A stretch of DNA of 34,105 bases from an uncultured Gammaproteobacteria bacterium (lineage in GTDB: Bacteria; Pseudomonadota; Gammaproteobacteria; Pseudomonadales; Ketobacteraceae): contig CAJXXT010000035.1 of NCBI GenBank assembly GCA_913063495.1, positions 1 to 34,105 of the forward strand. Direction: 5' to 3'. The position numbers and the translations under genes are program-made. Below, piece by piece: positions 25,716-33,290 of the stretch. Position 1 is the first letter of the stretch. Every line of letters starts with the position of its first letter. The notes below the pieces were generated by a model, which was not told the origin of the DNA, ran no database searches, and saw only the letters and a program-made list of their open reading frames with translations.

Positions 25716-27593
25716 TTACGCCATTGGGTAGTGATCACCCAATACCTTTTTTATCTCATCGTGTTCCAGTGTTTCCTGTTCTAATAGCGCGTTGGCGAGT
25801 ATATCCAATAGTGTTCTATTGTCAGATAACAGTTGGGAGGTTTCTTTCTCACTGCGGCTAACAAGTTGTTGTACCTCTTCGTCAATAAGGCGAGCGGTGT
25901 GGTCGCTGAAATCTTTAGGTTGTGCCATTTCCATGCCTAAGAATGGGTGCTCTTCATGTTGCGGGAAATTGACGGGGCCTAACTTTTCATTCATTCCCCA
26001 TTGGGTGACCATACGCCGGGCCAAACGAGTACATTGTTTTAAGTCATCGGCCGCACCGGTACTAACTTGTCCAAGTGCCAGCTTTTCAGCACAGCGCCCC
26101 CCTAACAATATACGTAATCTTTCTTCTAAAAAATCCTGCAGATAATTAACTCGGTCTTCACTGGGCAGGGTTTCCGTCATACCCAATGATCGTCCTCTCG
26201 GTACAATGGTTATTTTAGTGACAGCATCAGAGTTGGGAGATAGCAGTGCAGTAATTGCATGACCTGCTTCGTGATAGGCGATACGCTTTTTATCATCGTT
26301 ATTGATGATTTCTTGTCCGACAGAGCCCAGCATGATTTTGTCATGAGCATATTCAAAATCTTCATGATCAATTTCTTGCTTGTTAAAACGAGCTGCGTGT
26401 AGTGCTGCTTCATTCACAAAGTTTTCTAAGTCCGCACCAGAATAACCAATGGTTCGCGCCGCGTAATGCTCAAGGTCGACATCGTTGGCGATGGGCTTTT
26501 TTCTGCTATGTACCCCTAGGATTTTAAGGCGGGCTTTTTTCTGTGGTAATTCAAGAGTGACTTTTCGATCAAAGCGCCCAGGGCGCATTAATGCCGGATC
26601 AAGAACATCGGGCCGGTTGGTTGCCGCAAGAACAACAACCGCATCGTCGGTTGAAAAACCATCCATTTCTGCGAGTATCTGGTTTAACGTTTGTTCTCGC
26701 TCGTCATTACCTCCCCCCATTCCTGTGCCACGGACACGGCCAACGGAATCAATCTCATCAATAAAAATAAGAGAAGGAGATTTTTCACGAGCTTCTGAAA
26801 ACATATCTCGTACCCGTGATGCCCCCACGCCGACAAACATCTCGATAAACTCAGAGCCACTGACGCTGAAAAATGGAACCCCAGCTTCAGCTGCAGTGGC
26901 TTTGGCAAGTAAGGTTTTTCCAGTACCGGGCGGTCCCATCATAAGTATGCCCCGTGGTAACGATGCACCTAACTTACGGAATTTTTCAGGTTGTATGAGA
27001 TATTCGATCACTTCCCGTAGATCAATTTTAGCCGACTCTAACCCCGCAACTTCGTCAAAGGTAATGCCAATATCCATTTTTTCATACAGCTTGGCTTTCG
27101 ACTTTGAAAATCCGAACATGCCGCCACCATTCCCCCCCATTCGGGACTGTAGTGCACGATTACTGTAGGCAAATAGGGCAAAGATAAGAATCCAAGGCAC
27201 AATGCTGATGATCATGGTTAGCCACAGCGGAGATTCTGTCGACTTTGCGACGATTTCTACGTGATGCTGTTCAAGCAGTGGAATAAGGGTGGGGTCATCA
27301 ATATCGGGTAACATGCTGGTAAAATACCTAGCATCCTTCTGAGAGGTTGCACCAATTTTTGCCCCCCTAATTTCTTTACCTTTAAGGGTGATGGATGACA
27401 CCTGACCATGTGAGACCATCTCTTTAAACGCTGAATAGGCGATAGCTTCAGGGGCGGTAGCTCCCCCTAACGTTGCCATGTAGTATGAAATAAATAGAAC
27501 GGCGGTAAACAGCAACGGGCGCCAGTCAAACACAGGATGAGGTAACTTCTTTTGCTCATCGTTGGAGGGTTGGTTGGGTTGTTGCTCTGGCAC
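25716..27593 (-). CDS. ftsH: ATP-dependent zinc metalloprotease FtsH
   Basis: The 625-residue membrane AAA+ protease starts with GTG, with an AAGGA 9-10 bases upstream. Two N-terminal membrane helices (about 26-42 and 124-142) flank a periplasmic region. The AAA+ domain has Walker A GPPGTGKT (220-227), Walker B IFIDEID (276-282), an SRH-type ATNRPDVLDPALMRPGRFDR, and the pore-region residues. The zinc protease motif HEAGH is at 441-445, with a further acidic ligand downstream. FtsH degrades membrane proteins and regulators such as LpxC and sigma-32. Its N-terminal region and position away from rlmE/folP suggest an extra copy rather than the housekeeping ftsH (inference). It is divergent from tapT. 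Confidence 0.95.
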   Translation of the reverse strand: MPEQQPNQPSNDEQKKLPHPVFDWRPLLFTAVLFISYYMATLGGATAPEAIAYSAFKEMVSHGQVSSITLKGKEIRGAKIGATSQKDARYFTSMLPDIDDPTLIPLLEQHHVEIVAKSTESPLWLTMIISIVPWILIFALFAYSNRALQSRMGGNGGGMFGFSKSKAKLYEKMDIGITFDEVAGLESAKIDLREVIEYLIQPEKFRKLGASLPRGILMMGPPGTGKTLLAKATAAEAGVPFFSVSGSEFIEMFVGVGASRVRDMFSEAREKSPSLIFIDEIDSVGRVRGTGMGGGNDEREQTLNQILAEMDGFSTDDAVVVLAATNRPDVLDPALMRPGRFDRKVTLELPQKKARLKILGVHSRKKPIANDVDLEHYAARTIGYSGADLENFVNEAALHAARFNKQEIDHEDFEYAHDKIMLGSVGQEIINNDDKKRIAYHEAGHAITALLSPNSDAVTKITIVPRGRSLGMTETLPSEDRVNYLQDFLEERLRILLGGRCAEKLALGQVSTGAADDLKQCTRLARRMVTQWGMNEKLGPVNFPQHEEHPFLGMEMAQPKDFSDHTARLIDEEVQQLVSRSEKETSQLLSDNRTLLDILANALLEQETLEHDEIKKVLGDHYPMA

Positions 27594-27749
27594 GGCGTGG
27601 TTTCCTTGTTCATCTATAACGTATTCTGAGTGGATGGCGTTATACTGCTGCTCTTATCAGTATAATTCGAGACGTGTGATCTGCACTGATTAAGCTCAAG
27701 ATTAGCTATATGAGCATTTTAAAGAGATTGACTCCATGTTAAGTAAAAA

Positions 27750-28340
27750 ATGAAACGTTCAATATGTACACAGTGCAAACGCCCTCTTAAGGTGTGTTAT
27801 TGCCATACGATCCAACATGTCGATAACCGTTGGCCTATTCATATCCTGCAACACCCAGCAGAAAGTAAGCATGCCATAGGCACGGCTCGTATCGCGTCAC
27901 TCAGTCTCAATCAATGCCAATTGCAGGTTGGAGAAAACTTTGATGATGACGCGTTGAACGTGCTGCAGCCTTTACTGGTTTATCCTGGAGAGCATAGTCA
28001 AAATCTAGAGGAGCTGAACCTATTGGAGCCTCAGCCCTTACTCTTTATTGATGCGAGTTGGAGGAAAAGCCGGCGAATGTTATTGGAGTCACCGGCATTG
28101 ATGCAATTGCCAAAGGTGAGCTTTCAACCGGAGATGGTTTCTCGATATCGTATACGAAAAGAACCGGATCAGTACGCGTTATCGACATTAGAAGCGATTG
28201 TATATGCTTTGTCAGTATTGGAAGGTAATGCGGATAGGTATCTGCCATTATTAGACAGTATGGATTGGATGATTGAGAAACAAATTGAACTGATGGGAAA
28301 GGATGTGTTTGAGAAGAATTATAAACATTATCGGAAGTAG
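27750..28340 (+). CDS. tapT: tRNA-uridine aminocarboxypropyltransferase (DTW-domain protein, TapT/YfiP type)
   Basis: The 196-residue cytoplasmic enzyme transfers the 3-amino-3-carboxypropyl group from S-adenosylmethionine to uridine (acp3U47) in certain tRNAs. The N-terminal zinc motif CTQCKRPLKVCYC is the family's CxxCxRPxxxCxC pattern. Then come HILQHPAESKHAIGTARI (the 'QHPxE' motif), LLVYPGE and the DTW-like core DASWRKSRRML. The C-terminal part YRIRKEPDQYALSTLEAIVYALSVLEG is also typical. The start at 27750 places Cys7 early, as in relatives. It is divergent from ftsH across 156 bp. Its end marks the last ordinary chromosomal gene before the cassette array. Confidence 0.88.
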   Translation: MKRSICTQCKRPLKVCYCHTIQHVDNRWPIHILQHPAESKHAIGTARIASLSLNQCQLQVGENFDDDALNVLQPLLVYPGEHSQNLEELNLLEPQPLLFIDASWRKSRRMLLESPALMQLPKVSFQPEMVSRYRIRKEPDQYALSTLEAIVYALSVLEGNADRYLPLLDSMDWMIEKQIELMGKDVFEKNYKHYRK

Positions 28341-28378
28341 ATTGCACTCACAGTGCAGCTTGTGTGGATGGATATTGT

Positions 28379-28564
28379 TTAGAACAAATCACTATGGGTA
28401 GCTTTCAGGCCTTTGCCCTGCTCAAGTTCTAGCATTTTTTGTAGGCTGATTTTGTTGGGTGAAAAATGAGCGATAGTTAGGTTGTTATAAAAACTGCATA
28501 TGCGGCGCGTGAAATGTGGCGCATGCCATGTTGTCCCAAGTGGTGTCAGTAAAAGTAAGATGCT
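28379..28564 (-). pseudogene. Possible C-terminal remnant of an unidentified protein
   Basis: On the minus strand an open frame of 61 codons runs from an in-frame TAG (just outside, at 28565-28567) to a TAA at 28379-28381. Its last 25 or so residues (SLQKMLELEQGKGLKATHSD and so on) look protein-like, with a charged helix and a tidy terminus. There is no plausible start codon with a ribosome-binding site. It could be the tail of a gene destroyed when the array or its flank was rearranged. It does not resemble the C-terminus of integron integrases as I know them. Chance is also possible. Confidence 0.28.
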
Positions 28565-28747
28565 CTAAAAGGATATTGAAAGGATTAGATTAACTTAGTG
28601 GCATTTAAAAAAATAAAATATTTTTGTATCTTGGATTTCTTATCCAAACTAAAAGTTAGGTTTGAAGTCAAGAATGGTTAATATAAGTACAGAAAAAATG
28701 TCTAGATATAGGCATGAGTGTCCATATTTAGGAATGCTATGTCTATA

Positions 28748-28765
28748 TCTGGTAAATTTACCAGA
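28748..28765. repeat. Perfect 18-bp palindrome upstream of the first cassette
   Basis: TCTGGTAAATTTACCAGA is self-complementary over all 18 bases. It lies 46 bases before the first cassette gene's ATG at 28812, in promoter-like AT-rich DNA. It could be a repressor operator or part of a decayed recombination site. Confidence 0.8.
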
Positions 28766-28811
28766 TTTGGATATGCGCTATATTCAGCTGTTAAAATCGA
28801 AGTAACCAAAT

Positions 28812-29237
28812 ATGAAAGAATTTGAAATAATTCCAAAAAACGGAGTGGGCCCAATCAAACTTGGTATGAGTAGAGCCGATGTCGAATCTTGCTTCGGTAT
28901 ACCTGAATTCGATAATGGAACTCGAATCGGATATATGTCTGGATACTTTATTGATTTTGATGCTGAAAATAATGTTGAATTTATCGAATTATCGAATTCG
29001 GATGAATTTAAAATTACTTATAGTGGTGTAGATCTCCATAATGTTGATGCAATGGGAGTAATTTCTCTTATTGAAGGAGATGATAATTATGATAGATCCG
29101 ACCCTGAAATTGGATATAGCTATGTATTTAAGAGGATTGGGTTGAGCTTATGGCGAGGCACTATTCCTGAGGGCGTTGAAGATACGGACGGTAAATATTT
29201 TGAAGCAATTGGGGTTGCTATCGAAGGCTATTTCTAG
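28812..29237 (+). CDS. Cassette 1: conserved hypothetical protein with a 'GPIKLGMSRADV' opening
   Basis: The 141-residue, acidic, soluble protein opens with IIPKNGVGPIKLGMSRADVESCFG. A 'G-x-G-P-I-x-x-G-M-S-R-x-x-V' opening is shared by many small uncharacterised bacterial proteins, some encoded beside polymorphic toxins and suspected to be immunity or adaptor proteins. The rest is strand-rich with conserved aromatics (YMSGYFIDFDAENNVEFIELS, LSLWRG). No catalytic motif is seen. It is the first gene of the array and its stop lies 23 bases before the first attC site. A weak AAGTAACC precedes the start. Confidence 0.6.
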   Translation: MKEFEIIPKNGVGPIKLGMSRADVESCFGIPEFDNGTRIGYMSGYFIDFDAENNVEFIELSNSDEFKITYSGVDLHNVDAMGVISLIEGDDNYDRSDPEIGYSYVFKRIGLSLWRGTIPEGVEDTDGKYFEAIGVAIEGYF

Positions 29238-29260
29238 AAATAGCAGAGTATGTTCGCGTT

Positions 29261-29372
29261 ATTTAACGAGAACATCAAGCGCGAAATTTAATACTGGTGC
29301 CATTTTTCGCTTCCGTTGCACTATAGCAAAAACTGTCACCAGTATTAATTTCGCCTTATGTAGGCGTTATGT
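29261..29372 (+). other. attC recombination site 1
   Basis: The inverse core ATTTAAC is at 29261-29267, followed by a 13-base spacer containing ATCAAG. The left arm at 29281-29299 pairs with the right arm at 29337-29354 over 18 bp, with one extra T in the left arm, the kind of extrahelical base that orients attC recombination. The loop holds a smaller CGCTTCCGTTGC-type element. A 9-base spacer leads to GCGTTATGT; the core is GTTATGT at 29366-29372. Confidence 0.88.
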
Positions 29373-29383
29373 GACCAAAAATC

Positions 29384-29731
29384 ATGAAATATAAAATTAA
29401 TCAATATAATATAGAATTTGATGTGGAAGAAGATGAGGTAGAGCATGTAGCTCAGACGATTGCTGATGTTCTAGTACCAAATGAGTTTAAGAAGCTATAT
29501 TTTTTAGCGGCAGAATCCGGTAGCTATAAAGATATTGATAGAGTAACTAATATTAAGTTTGTAAAGGCACTAAATATTAACGAAAGCATCTATACTAAAA
29601 CTCGCCTTCAACACAGTGTATGCCAAGGACAGCACCAAATTTTCTTGGTAGCATCAGGCACAAATATATTTAACAAAGCTAAATGGTCTGCGCTGTGTAA
29701 GAAAATACAATCGAAGCATCATGCCGCATAA
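29384..29731 (+). CDS. Cassette 2: hypothetical protein
   Basis: The 115-residue soluble protein is unrecognised. It begins 11 bases after the attC1 core, the tight spacing typical of integron cassettes. Residues 1-45 are acidic with a helix-like DEVEHVAQTIADVLVPNEF; the middle has paired Lys/Tyr (KKLYFLAAESGSYKDIDR); the C-terminal half is basic (KAKWSALCKKIQSKHH). No signal peptide, membrane helix or metal-binding motif is seen. About 105 bp lie between its stop and the next attC, longer than the other cassettes. Confidence 0.5.
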   Translation: MKYKINQYNIEFDVEEDEVEHVAQTIADVLVPNEFKKLYFLAAESGSYKDIDRVTNIKFVKALNINESIYTKTRLQHSVCQGQHQIFLVASGTNIFNKAKWSALCKKIQSKHHAA

Positions 29732-29836
29732 CTAGTTGTTACTCTGGGTAGTGCAGATAGATTGTCGTGTTCAGTCAGGGTAAACTACGAGAATTAAAGT
29801 ACAGGTTGCGTCGCGCAACAAAACTTAGCATTGCCT

Positions 29837-29955
29837 ATTTAACGAGGCAATCAACGGGAATGAAAAACCTGTGGTGCTTTTGTGCCGTTACGCTGAGGCT
29901 ACACTTTAGCACAAAATCACCACAGGTTTCCCATCCCGTTATCGCTGCGTTATGG
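29837..29955 (+). other. attC recombination site 2
   Basis: The inverse core ATTTAAC is at 29837-29843, then 13 bases to the stem. The arm GGAATGAAAAACCTGTGGTG pairs with CACCACAGGTTTCCCATCC, with a bulge in the middle. An inner hairpin TGTGC...GCACA encloses CGTTACGC. The final core is GTTATGG at 29949-29955. The architecture is the same as site 1. Confidence 0.87.
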
Positions 29956-29969
29956 GTAAATAGAGAAAT

Positions 29970-30500
29970 ATGGCCACATCAGAGTCAATGAAAGTACTTA
30001 AGTCAGTATGCGATGATTTAGGAGGATCGCTAGATAAATATGGATTTAAGTACAGAAAAACAAATAGAGTAGCAACTAGGTCAGGAAGACTCTGTGAGCA
30101 GTCTATTTATTTCGGAACTTCAAGAAGTATAAATTCTCTAGATGGTCATGTTCACCTAGAAGTTAGGGCAAAGGCCTTGAATGAAGACTTTGGCTCTTTT
30201 AGAAGAGAGAGCGGCATTGAATTGCCTATAAATGAACGCGTCATTTTTAATGCTCCTATAGAAAACCTATTTAGAGAAGCTCCACCATATATTCACTATG
30301 ACATAGGGGACGAAGACGAAAGACCAAAAATCATCCATAAAATTAAAACTCTATTTGAAATCGAAGTTATGAAAATGTTTGATTTAGTTGATTCGCCCTC
30401 AATTCTTAAAGAATATATAAAAAATGAACGAATCCCATGCCTGGAACCATATAATTCTATTGATCATTATTTAAAGTTTGTTGGTCGTCATGAAGAATAA
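29970..30500 (+). CDS. Cassette 3: hypothetical protein, possibly DUF4304-like
   Basis: The 176-residue soluble protein begins 14 bases after the attC2 core. The pattern of an early helix, a KYGFKYRKTNRVATRSG segment, then QSIYFGTSRSINSLDGHVHLEVRAKA with a strand-rich look and a C-terminal helical half (SILKEYIKNERIPCLE) recalls DUF4304-type proteins, which occur widely in mobile regions. This is a weak recollection, not a search result. No catalytic residues are recognised. It is followed by about 150 bp of non-coding DNA and then attC3. Confidence 0.48.
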   Translation: MATSESMKVLKSVCDDLGGSLDKYGFKYRKTNRVATRSGRLCEQSIYFGTSRSINSLDGHVHLEVRAKALNEDFGSFRRESGIELPINERVIFNAPIENLFREAPPYIHYDIGDEDERPKIIHKIKTLFEIEVMKMFDLVDSPSILKEYIKNERIPCLEPYNSIDHYLKFVGRHEE

Positions 30501-30827
30501 GAACAATAGGATATTCTAAATCTACGCACTATATCTGGCTCCTTAAGGCATCGCACTGAATAACCGGATGGCTTCTCGTGCTCATTTTAAGTACTATGGG
30601 CATCAAGTAGTGGTGGACTCGTCGGACGTCAGGTGATGACGTTGTAGGGTCTAACTATCACATCCACGGGAAAAATACTCCGTACGCCAGTTAGTGTTTT
30701 CATTTCATTGCAACATAAACTGACCTACTCCGTATTTTCACGTGATGTATGGCGTTAAAAATATCTCCAACCGTTACCGCTTAAATTTTTACAAAGGATA
30801 AGGTCGTTACATTCCTAAGGAGGTTTA
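30501..30827. other. Spacer holding attC site 3 and the leader of the HNH cassette
   Basis: Between the two cassette genes lie 327 bases. The first 148 show no gene and no obvious palindrome. Then comes attC3 (30649-30760), and the last 67 bases form an AT-rich leader ending with AAGGAGG at 30817-30823, an unusually strong ribosome-binding site for the next gene. Confidence 0.6.
30649..30760 (+). other. attC recombination site 3
   Basis: The inverse core GTCTAAC at 30649-30655 is a perfect RYYYAAC. Thirteen bases follow, then the arm GGAAAAATAC, matched by GTATTTTCACG in the right arm. The inner region (about 60 bases) differs from the other sites. The core GTTAAAA is at 30754-30760. The stem is shorter than in sites 1, 5 and 6. 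Confidence 0.75.
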
Positions 30828-31460
30828 GTGATAGAAAACGAAGAAAATTATAAGTCCTATCTAAGGAATGTTAGAGGATTGACTGATGGTACAGTAAACA
30901 GTTATCCCACATATCTTCAAGCGGTTTCAAATCACTTGCAAATGGATATAACCTCCGAGACTATCAAAAATAGTAACACGGTAAGCTCACTTCTAGAGAG
31001 GCTTCGAAAAACTGGAATTGACAAGAATTACTGGGGTAACTGCCAATCAGCGCTAAGAGCGTATTATAAATTCTTAAATTACAAAGAAAGCTACAATGTG
31101 GTTTTTCCAGACGAAGTTGAGTCATATATTGAAGGTTCGGTAAAGCAAGTTCAGGTTAATCGGTATGAGCGTGATCGAAAAGCCAGAGAAGCGTGTATCC
31201 AATATCATAAGCCTGTATGTAAGGTATGTAACTTTAATTTTTTTGAAAGATACGGGGCATTAGGAGAGGGTTTTATTCATGTGCATCACGTAATTCCATT
31301 GTCAGATATTGGTCAATCCTATATACCTGATCCAATAAAAGATCTTGTTCCCGTTTGTCCAAATTGTCATGCAATGTTACACAAGTCTAATCCGCCACTA
31401 TCTGTGGATGAGCTAAAGGGGCATTTAAAGAAGATGGCTTGTTCTGTTCAGTCAGAGTAA
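30828..31460 (+). CDS. Cassette 4: HNH endonuclease with an N-terminal recombinase-like core-binding domain
   Basis: The 210-residue protein starts with GTG after a strong AAGGAGG. Residues 5-85 (YKSYLRNVRGLTDGTVNSYPTYLQAV, then NCQSALRAYYKFLNY) closely follow the SAM-like core-binding domain of tyrosine recombinases ('LSxxTxxxYxxDLxxF' and 'ALRxFYxFL'). Residues 105-125 are a charged linker. Residues 128-186 form an HNH/His-Me nuclease: CKVC (131-134), HVHHVIPL (His153/His154), CPNCHAMLH (177-185), with two CxxC pairs for zinc. No tyrosine-recombinase catalytic domain is present. The protein likely cuts DNA, with the N-domain supplying DNA binding. A defence or anti-mobile-element role is an inference from fold and location. 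Confidence 0.82.
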   Translation: MIENEENYKSYLRNVRGLTDGTVNSYPTYLQAVSNHLQMDITSETIKNSNTVSSLLERLRKTGIDKNYWGNCQSALRAYYKFLNYKESYNVVFPDEVESYIEGSVKQVQVNRYERDRKAREACIQYHKPVCKVCNFNFFERYGALGEGFIHVHHVIPLSDIGQSYIPDPIKDLVPVCPNCHAMLHKSNPPLSVDELKGHLKKMACSVQSE

Positions 31461-31514
31461 TATACAAGCATTAAGGTGATAGGGACTTCGCGCAATTAGC
31501 ATTACGCACTGCCC

Positions 31515-31627
31515 TTTTAACCAGATGATCAAGAGGGAAAATTTACACTGATGCGCTTTTGTGATCCGCTACGCTCAATATCACAAAACCACCCCAGCGT
31601 AAATTTCCCCTTATCTAAGCGTTAAGG
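31515..31627 (+). other. attC recombination site 4
   Basis: The inverse core TTTTAAC is at 31515-31521, then a 13-base spacer containing ATCAAG, then GGGAAAATTTACACTG, paired with CCAGCGTAAATTTCCCC in the right arm. The inner hairpin GTGAT...ATCAC carries CCGCTACGC. The core GTTAAGG is at 31621-31627. It closely follows the overall plan of Vibrio-type attC sites. Confidence 0.87.
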
Positions 31628-31635
31628 TTTTAAAT

Positions 31636-31980
31636 ATGTACATGGAAGGTTTTGCAATTGTAACCGTAATTCTTTTTGGGATCTTTTGGTTGGTAGGGTT
31701 TGTAGCGGGCATAAGGACTTTTTGGCTATTCTACGAGATTCGTGGTCATTGGGCCCCTGGTAGAAGTTGGGGTAAGCTACTTTTCTTCTCTTTATTTTTT
31801 TCCTACTTCTTTACCGAAAAAGGAAATGTATATCGGGTACAGCTTCTAAACGCTTTAGCTATATTCATACTGTCAGCAATGTGTGGAATTGGCACAGGAG
31901 TGTGGAATGAGAATTTGAGACCTGCCGATTCAAGCGATGTCATCGATGCTGATAAAATTGGGAAAGCTAGTGCCAAATAA
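31636..31980 (+). CDS. Cassette 5: small two-helix membrane protein
   Basis: The 114-residue protein begins 8 bases after the attC4 core. It has hydrophobic helices at about 6-30 (TVILFGIFWLVGFVAGIRTF) and about 72-90 (LNALAIFILSAMCGIGTGV), with a shorter hydrophobic stretch between (WGKLLFFSLFFSYFF). A polar, acidic tail ends the protein. No catalytic or transport motif is present. Small membrane proteins are common in cassette arrays and can be effectors in defence systems, but nothing specific supports this here. Two alternative ATGs (31636, 31642) are equally possible. Confidence 0.58.
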   Translation: MYMEGFAIVTVILFGIFWLVGFVAGIRTFWLFYEIRGHWAPGRSWGKLLFFSLFFSYFFTEKGNVYRVQLLNALAIFILSAMCGIGTGVWNENLRPADSSDVIDADKIGKASAK

Positions 31981-31994
31981 GGTAAAGCTCTATT

Positions 31995-32116
31995 CTTTAA
32001 CCAGCATATCCAGAGCGAATTGTAATGTTTGTGCGCCTTTATGCCCACTTCGCTGGCGCTTCATTCTTGCATAAATTCGCCCAAACATTACAATCGCCTG
32101 ATAATAGGCGTTAGAG
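31995..32116 (+). other. attC recombination site 5
   Basis: The inverse core CTTTAAC is at 31995-32001 and the spacer is exactly 13 bases. The left arm at 32015-32031 pairs with 32082-32097 over 16 bp with one extra A on the left, the same side as in sites 1 and 6. The core GTTAGAG is at 32110-32116. The inner loop carries a smaller imperfect repeat. Confidence 0.88.
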
Positions 32117-32147
32117 CGCAATAAAGCTATGAGGAAAGCTTAAAATT

Positions 32148-32708
32148 ATGAGTGTAGGAAGCCAGGTGACAACCGCAATGAAAAAACTGTCGGAGAAACA
32201 TTATGAAGATGCCATTATTTCAACAAGTGTTGCTCTTTCAGCCACCGCTCGCCTCGAACAGCCTGCCGGCGGTGACAAAGCTGCGTGCCGCACATTTTTA
32301 GAAAGCTATCTCCCAATTATTAATAAAGTTGGTTGGGTATCGTTTGGTATTTCACAATCTATTAATTTTAAATATCGAAGACTTGATTCGCACAATCCAG
32401 GTGCTGCAGTTCGAACAATGCCTGAAATGCTATATGACGTCGTTAGATGTACTGCCGTTCATGAGGCGAAACTTCCTGACAACTTGCGATTTATTGAAGA
32501 ATCAATAATTCAACTAGGAAATGATGGGGAACTGGTCTTGCCAGTAGACGTAATTTATGGGCTTTTACTCTCTATTGTTGCTTCTCCCAAAAATTCAAGC
32601 CAAAGAGTCGAGGGTGATCCTGAGTTTGCGTTTGGAGGTAAGAATACTCGAATTAATGAACTTTGGGGTGATCGTGGGAAAATTGAAGAATTCATTGGGA
32701 TCAGCTGA
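32148..32708 (+). CDS. Cassette 6a: hypothetical protein
   Basis: The 186-residue soluble, mostly helical protein is unrecognised. The start MSVGSQVTTAMKKLSEKHYEDAI is helical, with a second helix around ALSATARLEQ, then SFLPIINK-like and MPEMLYDVVRC segments and an acidic IQLGNDGELVLPVDVIYGLLLSIVAS stretch. No nuclease, kinase or metal motif is visible. It begins 31 bases after the attC5 core. Its stop at 32708 is followed by a decayed attC-like element rather than a full site. Confidence 0.5.
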   Translation: MSVGSQVTTAMKKLSEKHYEDAIISTSVALSATARLEQPAGGDKAACRTFLESYLPIINKVGWVSFGISQSINFKYRRLDSHNPGAAVRTMPEMLYDVVRCTAVHEAKLPDNLRFIEESIIQLGNDGELVLPVDVIYGLLLSIVASPKNSSQRVEGDPEFAFGGKNTRINELWGDRGKIEEFIGIS

Positions 32709-32738
32709 AGAAAACTGAGCGGTAATTGGTATCAAGGC

Positions 32739-32794
32739 CCCTAACAAAGCAATGTATAGCGATCATTTTTGAGTCGCTTAAAAAAACGCAATAC
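32739..32794 (+). other. Degenerate, shortened attC-like element
   Basis: CCCTAAC at 32739-32745 is followed by exactly 13 bases and then GCGA, the same register as all intact sites here. Only a short stem remains (GCGATCA / TGAGTCGC). After TCGC and nine bases, where GCGTT should be, the sequence reads CGCAAT. The essential GTT triplet is therefore lost, and the site is probably inactive, leaving the two neighbouring genes as one cassette. Confidence 0.5.
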
Positions 32795-32798
32795 AAAA

Positions 32799-33290
32799 AT
32801 GGAGTATAATTGGGACATTATCTTTACGTTATCCAAAAATATGAAAGATCCAAGAGAAAGGCTATCAAAACTGCTTAACGAGCCAATTGATCCGAATGAC
32901 CAAGACTGGGAATGGATCATTTCTGATTCAGAAAGAATATGGGATTACATTAGATTCTATAATATAGGCCATTTGAGCGCCTATGAAAGGCGACTACTAA
33001 TGGAAATGATGTTGCAAGCCGTCAATGACGACAAACTAGAATTTGGATTTATGCCGAGATTTTGGCTAAAAGTTAAAGCCCTTTTAGAAACCAATTTCTC
33101 TGTCCACAAACAAACTATCGAATACTGGGCCAATATTGGTGAATTCGCTCCAAGTTATTACTCATGGGCTATAGCAAAGGAGCTTAGAAAGATATATTGG
33201 GAAAAATCAGTCAAAAAATGCATGCTACGGATTTGTGAACCTCCAACGTTTTATCGTACGTCAGGTTTATCACTCCGTACCTCTAACTAA
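32799..33290 (+). CDS. Cassette 6b: hypothetical protein
   Basis: The 163-residue protein starts at the ATG at 32799, because the upstream in-frame TTG at 32769 lies inside the decayed attC. It is mostly helical and acidic in its first half (DPRERLSKLLNEPIDPNDQDWEWIISDSERIWDYIRFYN), then LSAYERRLLMEMMLQAVNDDKLEFG and FWLKVKALLETN. This resembles small immunity-like or adaptor proteins, without a family I can name. The stop codon overlaps the start of attC6, so the last residues (TSGLSLRTSN) are encoded by attC-adjacent sequence, a common feature of cassettes. Confidence 0.5.
   Translation: MEYNWDIIFTLSKNMKDPRERLSKLLNEPIDPNDQDWEWIISDSERIWDYIRFYNIGHLSAYERRLLMEMMLQAVNDDKLEFGFMPRFWLKVKALLETNFSVHKQTIEYWANIGEFAPSYYSWAIAKELRKIYWEKSVKKCMLRICEPPTFYRTSGLSLRTSN

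Larger units (their letters stand above)
28341..28811. other. Gene-poor AT-rich boundary region before the cassette array
   Basis: No intact gene is seen in these 471 bases. They hold, in order: a small hairpin directly after tapT (TGCACT-CAC-AGTGCA, 28343-28357); a minus-strand coding-like remnant (28379-28564); a hairpin TTGGAT/ATCCAA (28631-28647); an 18-bp perfect palindrome (28748-28765); and a GTTAAAA core-like word at 28790-28796 just before the first cassette gene. There is no integrase gene. The AT-rich second half could contain the array's promoter. Confidence 0.5.

Noticed and set aside
26485-27168. Plus-strand open frame of 227 codons
   Set aside because: It is antisense to the conserved AAA+ region of ftsH, and its Ser/Arg/Pro-rich composition is typical of a shadow frame.
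28379-28564. Remnant considered as the tail of an integron integrase
   Set aside because: The end does not resemble known IntI C-termini, and no tyrosine-recombinase catalytic residues (R-H-R-Y) are visible on either strand nearby.
29767-29991. Open frame of 74 codons in the cassette array
   Set aside because: It runs through attC site 2, whose palindrome explains the sequence.
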